DNA of 9,323 nucleotides from Actinomycetota bacterium. GTDB taxonomy: Bacteria > Actinomycetota > Thermoleophilia > Gaiellales > Gaiellaceae. The notes under the pieces are model-generated. The model worked only from the letters and a program-made list of their open reading frames with translations. It searched no databases and was not told the origin of the DNA. This document shows positions 5,212 to 9,323 of the stretch, piece after piece. The stretch's first letter is position 1, and the number at the start of each line of letters is the position of its first letter. Location: positions 983 to 10,305 of the forward strand of contig PMMN01000014.1 of assembly GCA_003162235.1 (NCBI GenBank). The letters are read 5' to 3'. The position numbers and the translations under genes were made by a program.

Positions 5212-5998
5212 CGACACCGCGGAGCTCGAGCTCGAGCCCTGTTTCGAGCTCGCGCGCGCGCACCCGGACAGTCAGATCGCTCGGTCCGTCCTCGCGCGTC
5301 CACAGCGGCACCTCGATCGTCCAGGCACCCCCGTCGTCGGGCGTGGCGCCGGCGAGAAGTAGCGCGATGTCCGGAGGAACGGCGGGCGTGGCCCGGTAGT
5401 CGACGACCTCCTGCTCGATCCGCTTCGCCGTCTCGGTGGTGAGCGCCCCCGATTCGATCAGCTCCGGCAGCTCGCGCCGGGCGAGCTTGCCGAGGAGCTC
5501 CCGCAAGGGCTCGTGCAGATTTTCGGGAAGCCAGTCTCCTCGGGGGGCGGAGATGACATCGAGAGCGACCTTCTTCGGCAGCTCGGTCTCGACGGCGACC
5601 GAGAAGCGCTCGCCCTCGTTCTCGCTCAGAAAGCGCAGCGCGCGCGCGGCGGCAGCCCGGTTCGCGCTCGCATGCCTTAGCGGCGGCTTGCCGAAGGTGA
5701 TCCGGAACTGGTGCCGTAGCTCGGGCGCGCCGGCAACGGCCAGCCAGCCGCGACCGCTCCAGCGTTTCTCCAAGCGTCCGTAGTCGAGCCCGACCACTTC
5801 CTCGAAGTAGAGGGCTTGAGCGAGCACGTCGTTGCGATCGATGAGCAGGCGCCCGTCCTCTCGCACCGGCCCGAACGCGAACGAGAGCGCCGTCCTGTTA
5901 CCGCTCTCGACGCTCTCGAGCGTGAGCGAAAGCCAGGCGTCCGGAAAGGGCTCACGCCCGGCGAGGAGGCGCACGCCGATCGAGTCGGGTAATCGCAT
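5201..5998 (-). CDS. Hypothetical soluble protein of unknown function, divergent from purM
   Basis: I do not recognise this 265-residue protein. It has no signal peptide, membrane helix, Cys pair or nucleotide-binding motif. The N-terminal half looks like an alpha/beta domain (RLPDSIGVRLLAGREPFPDAWLSL; later ALYFEEVVGLDYGRLEKRW). The middle is helical and acidic-basic (about 125-205). The last 40 residues begin WTIEVPLWTREDGPSDLT (226-243), a motif that from memory resembles short actinobacterial proteins with a DLWT-EEG-SDLT signature; I could not check this. Strong third-position GC and a long frame support coding. The frame stays open to 6343, but the upstream part overlaps purM. ATG 5998 is preferred because clear coding starts there and it leaves room for divergent promoters; ATG 6064 (287 residues) is the alternative. 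Neither has a ribosome site. Confidence 0.7.
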   Translation of the reverse strand: MRLPDSIGVRLLAGREPFPDAWLSLTLESVESGNRTALSFAFGPVREDGRLLIDRNDVLAQALYFEEVVGLDYGRLEKRWSGRGWLAVAGAPELRHQFRITFGKPPLRHASANRAAAARALRFLSENEGERFSVAVETELPKKVALDVISAPRGDWLPENLHEPLRELLGKLARRELPELIESGALTTETAKRIEQEVVDYRATPAVPPDIALLLAGATPDDGGAWTIEVPLWTREDGPSDLTVRVRARELETGLELELRGVAPA

Positions 5999-6072
5999 CG
6001 TCTGCGGTTGTACCAGCTTCGAGCCGGCTGCGAAAGCGAAGCTCCCTCGAATGCCCGCGCACATAGCGGCGG

Positions 6073-6091
6073 TGGTAAATAGACTGGCAAC
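6073..6091 (+). promoter_or_regulatory. Probable purM-purN-purH promoter (-10 region)
   Basis: The stretch upstream of purM contains TGGTAAATAGACT (6073-6085), an A/T-rich island in GC-rich sequence. TGGTAAATA reads as an extended -10. TAGACT (6080-6085) is also a TANNNT -10 lying exactly six bases before the GTG at 6092, the same spacing as at padR, so the message may be leaderless. No convincing -35 is seen. A promoter here is expected because purM is separated from purL-purF by oppositely oriented genes. Confidence 0.45.
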
Positions 6092-7042
6092 GTGGCGGAC
6101 ATGAGCTACGAGGCTGCCGGTGTGTCGCTGGCCAAGGCCGAGGAAATCGTCGAGCGCCTGCGCAGCGCCGTCACATCGACCCAAACACCTGCTTCGGCGG
6201 GGGTGTTCGGAGCTTTCGCCGGCCTGTATGCGCTCGACGACACGCGCCTGCTCGCCGCTTCGACCGATAGTGTCGGCACGAAGTTGATCCTGCAGCGTCG
6301 AGCGGGCCGGTTGCGCTGGGCGGGGATGGACGTGGCCGCTCACTGCATCAACGACGTCCTCACGACCGGAGCCGAGCCGCTCTTCTTCCTCGACTATGTC
6401 GCCGCCTACGAGATCGAGCTCGAGCTGGTGACCGAGCTAGTGGAAGGCGTGGCGCAGACTTGCCGCGAGAACGGCTGTGTGCTCCTCGGCGGAGAGACTG
6501 CCGAGCTGCCCGGCATCTACGCCGAGAACGAGCTCGACTTCGCCGGCACATGCGTCGGGTTGGTCGAGCGTGATCGTCTGATCGACGGCCCCGCGAGCTG
6601 CCGTCCCGGCGACGTCGTTCTCGGCCTGCGCTCGGCCGGTTTGCACGCGAACGGCTTCACGCTCGTGCGCCGGCTGATCGGCTCGGGGAAGTTCGACCCC
6701 GACCTGCTTCTGCCGCCGACTCTCTGCTATCTCGACGATGTGCGCGATCTGCGCGCCCGTGCCGACGTCCACGCGCTCGCCCACATCACCGGCGGCGGCA
6801 TTCCGGGGAACCTCGCCCGGGTGCTCCCACCCGGCGTCGGAGCGCGGATCGAGACCGGCTCCTGGGAGCGCGGCCCCGTCTACGACTGGATCACCGAGAA
6901 GGGCGTCGGCGAAGAGGAGCAGCGGCGCGTCTTCAACCTCGGCATCGGCTACTGCGCCGTCATTCCTGAAAACGACGTGGGCGCTGACGATCTAGTGATC
7001 GGGAAGCTAGAGTCCGACCTCCAGGGAGTTATGTTCACTTGA
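6092..7042 (+). CDS. purM: Phosphoribosylformylglycinamidine cyclo-ligase (AIR synthetase)
   Basis: PurM closes the imidazole ring, turning FGAM and ATP into AIR, step 5 of IMP synthesis. Family marks in order are SYEAAGVSLAKAEEIVERLR (5-24), STDSVGTKL (57-65), GMDVAAHCINDVLTTGAEPLFFLDY (78-102), LLGGETAELPGIY (131-143), LRSAGLHANGFTLVRRL (179-195), HITGGGIPGNLARVLP (231-246) and FNLGIGYCAVIPE (281-293). At 316 residues it is somewhat shorter than E. coli PurM (345), with a short C-terminus. The start could be GTG 6092, placed for leaderless translation, or ATG 6101 three codons later; neither has a strong ribosome site. Its TGA overlaps the purN TTG by 4 bp. The gene upstream on the other strand is divergent. 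Confidence 0.96.
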   Translation: MADMSYEAAGVSLAKAEEIVERLRSAVTSTQTPASAGVFGAFAGLYALDDTRLLAASTDSVGTKLILQRRAGRLRWAGMDVAAHCINDVLTTGAEPLFFLDYVAAYEIELELVTELVEGVAQTCRENGCVLLGGETAELPGIYAENELDFAGTCVGLVERDRLIDGPASCRPGDVVLGLRSAGLHANGFTLVRRLIGSGKFDPDLLLPPTLCYLDDVRDLRARADVHALAHITGGGIPGNLARVLPPGVGARIETGSWERGPVYDWITEKGVGEEEQRRVFNLGIGYCAVIPENDVGADDLVIGKLESDLQGVMFT

Positions 7043-7623
7043 TCGGCGTCCTCGTCTCGGGATCGGGAACAAATCTTCAGGCTCTGATCGACAGCGGCCT
7101 GCCGGTCGCCTGCGTCGGCTCGAACAAGCCCGGGGTGATGGGGCTCGAGCGGGCCGAGAAGGCCGGGATCGAGACCGCCGTCTTCGAGCTGGGTAACTAT
7201 CCCGATCGCCCCGCTCGTGACAGGGCGATGGCCGACTGGCTGCTCGATAAAGGCGTCGAATGGGTCGTTCTCGCCGGCTATATGCACGTGCTCACGCCCG
7301 CCTTCCTCGAACGCTTCCCCAGGCGCGTGATCAACCTCCACCCCGCTCTCTGCCCATCCTTCGCCGGCGCGCACGCGATCGACGACGCAATCGCCTACGG
7401 CGTGCGTTGGACGGGCGTCACCGTCCACTTCGTCGACGAGGGCGTAGACACCGGCCCGATCATCTTGCAGGAGCCGGTTGAGGTGAAAGACTCCGACACA
7501 GTCGAGACGCTGGCGGAGCGGATCCACGCTGTCGAGCATCGCGTCCTGCCCGATGCCGTTCGCCTCTGTCTTGACGGTCGAGTACGGTTACAGGAGGGTT
7601 CCCGACGGGTGATGACTGCGTGA
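7039..7623 (+). CDS. purN: Phosphoribosylglycinamide formyltransferase (GAR transformylase)
   Basis: PurN transfers a formyl group from 10-formyltetrahydrofolate to GAR, step 3 of the pathway. The N-terminal phosphate-binding motif is VLVSGSGTNLQALID (4-18). The catalytic residues Asn99 and His101 lie in RVINLHPALCPSF (96-108), and Asp137 in VHFVDEGVDTGPIILQ (129-144), matching Asn106, His108 and Asp144 of the E. coli enzyme. The 194-residue length is normal. The start is TTG at 7039, overlapping the purM TGA; AGGGAG ten bases upstream supports it, and no in-frame ATG or GTG lies close by. The usual LHPSLLP is here LHPALCP, a mild substitution. It overlaps purH by GTGA at its stop, so the three genes form one coupled operon. 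Confidence 0.96.
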   Translation: MIGVLVSGSGTNLQALIDSGLPVACVGSNKPGVMGLERAEKAGIETAVFELGNYPDRPARDRAMADWLLDKGVEWVVLAGYMHVLTPAFLERFPRRVINLHPALCPSFAGAHAIDDAIAYGVRWTGVTVHFVDEGVDTGPIILQEPVEVKDSDTVETLAERIHAVEHRVLPDAVRLCLDGRVRLQEGSRRVMTA

Positions 7624-9155
7624 TCAAGCGAGCACTGATCTCCGTCTATGACAAGACCGGACTGGAGGAGTTCGCCCGCGGTCTCGTCGAGCTGGGCTGC
7701 GAGCTCGTTGCCAGCGGCGATACGACCGAGACGCTCAAGTCCCACGGGCTCGAGGTGACGAGCGTCGAGGAGCTGACCAAGTCTCCCGAGATGCTGGGCG
7801 GCCGCGTGAAGACTTTGCACCCCAGCGTGCACGCCGCCATCCTCGCCCGCCGCGATCGCGAGGACGACGTCGCCGCGTTGAGCGAGAACGATATCGAGCC
7901 CTTCGACCTCGTCTGCGTCAATTTCTATCCCTTCGCCAAGGTCGTGGCGCGCTACGGCGTGCGCGAGGCGGACGCCGTCGAGATGATCGACATCGGTGGA
8001 CCGACGATCGCCCGGGCGGCGGCCAAGAACTTCGCTCACGTGGGCGTGATCTCGCGCGCCGATCAGTACGGCTTCGTCCTCGACGAGCTGCGCCAGACCG
8101 GTGATCTCTCCCAGGAGACACGCCGCCAGCTGGCGGCCGAGACCTTCGCGGCCACCGCCGCCTACGAGTCGGCCATCTCGGCCTGGTTCTCCGACCGCGA
8201 GGCCTTCCCCGAGACGATGACCACTACCTTCGTCAAGGTGTTGGATCTGCCCTACGGCGAGAACCCGCACCAGCGCGGCGCGCTCTACGCCGAGGCCTAT
8301 AGCCGCCGCCACCTGCTCTCCCGGGTTGAGCAGCTACACGGGCGCGAGCTCAGCTTCAACAACCTGAACGATCTCTCGACCGCGCGTCTGATCATCGACG
8401 AGTTCACGCTCCCCGCCTGCGTGATCGTCAATCACAGCAACCCCTGTGGGGTCGCTGTTGGCGCCTCTCCCGAGGAGGCGTTCATCAGAGCGCTTTCGGC
8501 CGACCCGACCTCGGCCTACAGCGGCGTCGTCATCCTCAACCGCCCGATCTCGGCCGAGCTGGGCAGCCTGCTCGCCGAGCAGTTCATAGACGTCCTTTTC
8601 GCCCCGGCCTACGCGCAGAAGGCCGTGGACGCACTGCGCGAGCACGAGACCCGTGTCCTGACTCACTATGAGCGCCGCCGAGGCGACCCGGGCGAGAAGG
8701 ACTACAAGCGCGTGCTCGGCGGCATCCTGGTGCAGGACCGGGACTGGGGCCTCGAGGATCGCTCGGGCATGGAGGTCGTCTGCGGCGAGGTCAGCGAAGA
8801 GGCATGGGGCGATCTGCTCTTCGCCTGGAAGGTCGTCAAGCACTTGATGTCGAACGGGATCGTGATCGCCCGCGGGTTGCAAACGATCGGCGTCTGCGGG
8901 GGCCAGCCGAGCCGTCTGGACGCGGTCAAGGTGGCAATCGAGAGAGCGCGCGAGCACGGCCATGATCTGAACGGCGCCTCGCTTGCATCGGACGGCTTCT
9001 TCCCCTTCCCCGACGGCCCCAAGCTGGCGCTCGATGCCGGCATCAAGAACATCATCGAGCCCGGCGGCTCCAAGCGCGACCGAGAGGCGATCGAGACCGT
9101 ACGCGAAGCCGAGGCGTCGATGGTCTTCACCCATCGCCGCCACTACCGGCACTAG
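7620..9155 (+). CDS. purH: Bifunctional AICAR formyltransferase / IMP cyclohydrolase
   Basis: PurH does the last two steps of IMP synthesis: formylation of AICAR and ring closure. The N-terminal cyclohydrolase (about 1-195) shows ALISVYDKTGLEEFARGL (5-22), GRVKTLHPSVHAAILARRD (61-79), NFYPF (101-105) and EMIDIGGPTIARAAAKN (121-137). The formyltransferase part shows LPYGENPHQ (210-218), ELSFNNLNDL (243-252), SDPTSAYSG-like ADPTSAYSG (294-302), the FFPFPDGP loop (460-467) and the terminal HRRHYRH (505-511). Length, 511, is typical. Unusually, the normally catalytic Lys of the KHxNPCG motif is Asn (271), with His272 kept, and the usual GIGAGQMSR is GVCGGQPSR (424-432). The GTG start overlaps the purN stop by 4 bp; AGGAGG about 22 bases upstream is too far for ordinary use. 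Confidence 0.96.
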   Translation: MIKRALISVYDKTGLEEFARGLVELGCELVASGDTTETLKSHGLEVTSVEELTKSPEMLGGRVKTLHPSVHAAILARRDREDDVAALSENDIEPFDLVCVNFYPFAKVVARYGVREADAVEMIDIGGPTIARAAAKNFAHVGVISRADQYGFVLDELRQTGDLSQETRRQLAAETFAATAAYESAISAWFSDREAFPETMTTTFVKVLDLPYGENPHQRGALYAEAYSRRHLLSRVEQLHGRELSFNNLNDLSTARLIIDEFTLPACVIVNHSNPCGVAVGASPEEAFIRALSADPTSAYSGVVILNRPISAELGSLLAEQFIDVLFAPAYAQKAVDALREHETRVLTHYERRRGDPGEKDYKRVLGGILVQDRDWGLEDRSGMEVVCGEVSEEAWGDLLFAWKVVKHLMSNGIVIARGLQTIGVCGGQPSRLDAVKVAIERAREHGHDLNGASLASDGFFPFPDGPKLALDAGIKNIIEPGGSKRDREAIETVREAEASMVFTHRRHYRH

Positions 9156-9195
9156 CCGGTCTCCCGACACCGAGGCGCGGGGCTCACGCCAGTCT

Positions 9196-9234
9196 CTACG
9201 GACGCAGGACTGGGTCCTCGCCGACGTAGCTTTT
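9196..9234 (+). terminator. Weak candidate terminator downstream of purH
   Basis: CTACG (9196-9200) pairs with CGTAG (9225-9229), and inside it AGGAC (9206-9210) pairs with GTCCT (9214-9218) around a TGG loop. A run of four T follows at 9231-9234. The stem is interrupted by unpaired bases and the T-run is short, so this is tentative. It overlaps the 3' end of the minus-strand reading frame at 9196-9306. Confidence 0.3.
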
Positions 9235-9323
9235 GCGGAAGGGAATCACCGTCCACATCTTCCCGTTTGCGACATCGAGGATGACCAGCGGGTAACACCC
9301 ACTGAATCACCACCCGACGGCGC
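9196..9323 (-). pseudogene. C-terminal tail of an unidentified minus-strand gene, apparently frame-disrupted
   Basis: On the minus strand a frame of 36 codons from 9306 to a TAG at 9196-9198 has strongly coding-like third positions and encodes a tail with VILDVANGKMWTVIPFRKSY, ending in GEDPVLRP. An in-frame TGA at 9307-9309 precedes it. The neighbouring frame is open from the window edge and reads RRRVVIQWV; removing one base near 9294-9297 would join the two into one continuous protein. It may be the end of a frameshifted or decayed gene, or reflect a sequencing error. The protein is not recognised, and only about 125 bases are visible, so the coding call itself is uncertain. It would converge on purH. 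Confidence 0.35.

Noticed and set aside
5999..6343. N-terminal extension of the unknown minus-strand protein (to 6343)
   Set aside because: Most of it overlaps the start of purM, is antisense to conserved PurM sequence and looks non-coding; only ATG 6064 remains as a possible alternative start.
7395..8312. 305-codon open frame on the minus strand across purN and purH
   Set aside because: It is an antisense shadow of high-GC coding sequence; the plus-strand PurN and PurH assignments are certain.
8334..9170. 278-codon open frame on the minus strand opposite purH
   Set aside because: Same antisense shadow effect, with no ribosome site or family resemblance.

Overview
The window is high-GC DNA with dense, mostly overlapping genes, GTG and TTG starts, and purine-biosynthesis proteins. 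Their sequence style (a PurF beginning directly at its catalytic Cys and carrying four iron-sulfur Cys, a PadR regulator with a Gly/Arg-rich N-terminus) suggests an actinobacterium, perhaps of the deep-branching Thermoleophilia (Gaiella/Solirubrobacter-like). The taxon is inferred from memory of protein families and was not tested.

Layout. (1) 1-2070, plus strand: the C-terminal part of purL, then purF with no gap between stop and start. (2) 2071-5150, an accessory block of seven small genes. On the minus strand, in transcription order, are an ArsR-type repressor (3657-3995), a DUF2892 membrane protein (3402-3632), a PadR-type regulator (2938-3351), a NifX/MTH1175-like metal-cofactor-binding protein (2426-2899) and a 71-residue two-helix membrane protein (2114-2329). 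On the plus strand, divergent from arsR, are a thioredoxin-TPR protein (4080-4643) and an OsmC/Ohr-type peroxidase (4698-5147). (3) 5201-5998, minus strand: an unrecognised 265-residue soluble protein, convergent with osmC and divergent from purM. (4) 6092-9155, plus strand: purM-purN-purH, each overlapping the next by 4 bp. (5) 9156-9323: a short coding-looking tail on the minus strand that seems frame-disrupted.

Function. PurL, PurF, PurM, PurN and PurH supply steps 1, 3, 4, 5, 9 and 10 of IMP synthesis; the set is split in two by the accessory block. That block reads as a thiol-redox/metal-stress island. A Cys-containing ArsR repressor sits opposite thioredoxin and OsmC, with an imperfect palindrome between the -35 and -10 of its likely promoter. 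A PadR regulator lies under a 41-bp inverted repeat that covers a likely leaderless promoter at its own GTG start, and probably controls the NifX-like gene. The shared redox role is inferred from families and arrangement. The items most worth a second look are the padR operator, the ArsR/thioredoxin switch, the replacement of the usual catalytic Lys by Asn in PurH, and the unrecognised gene next to purM.
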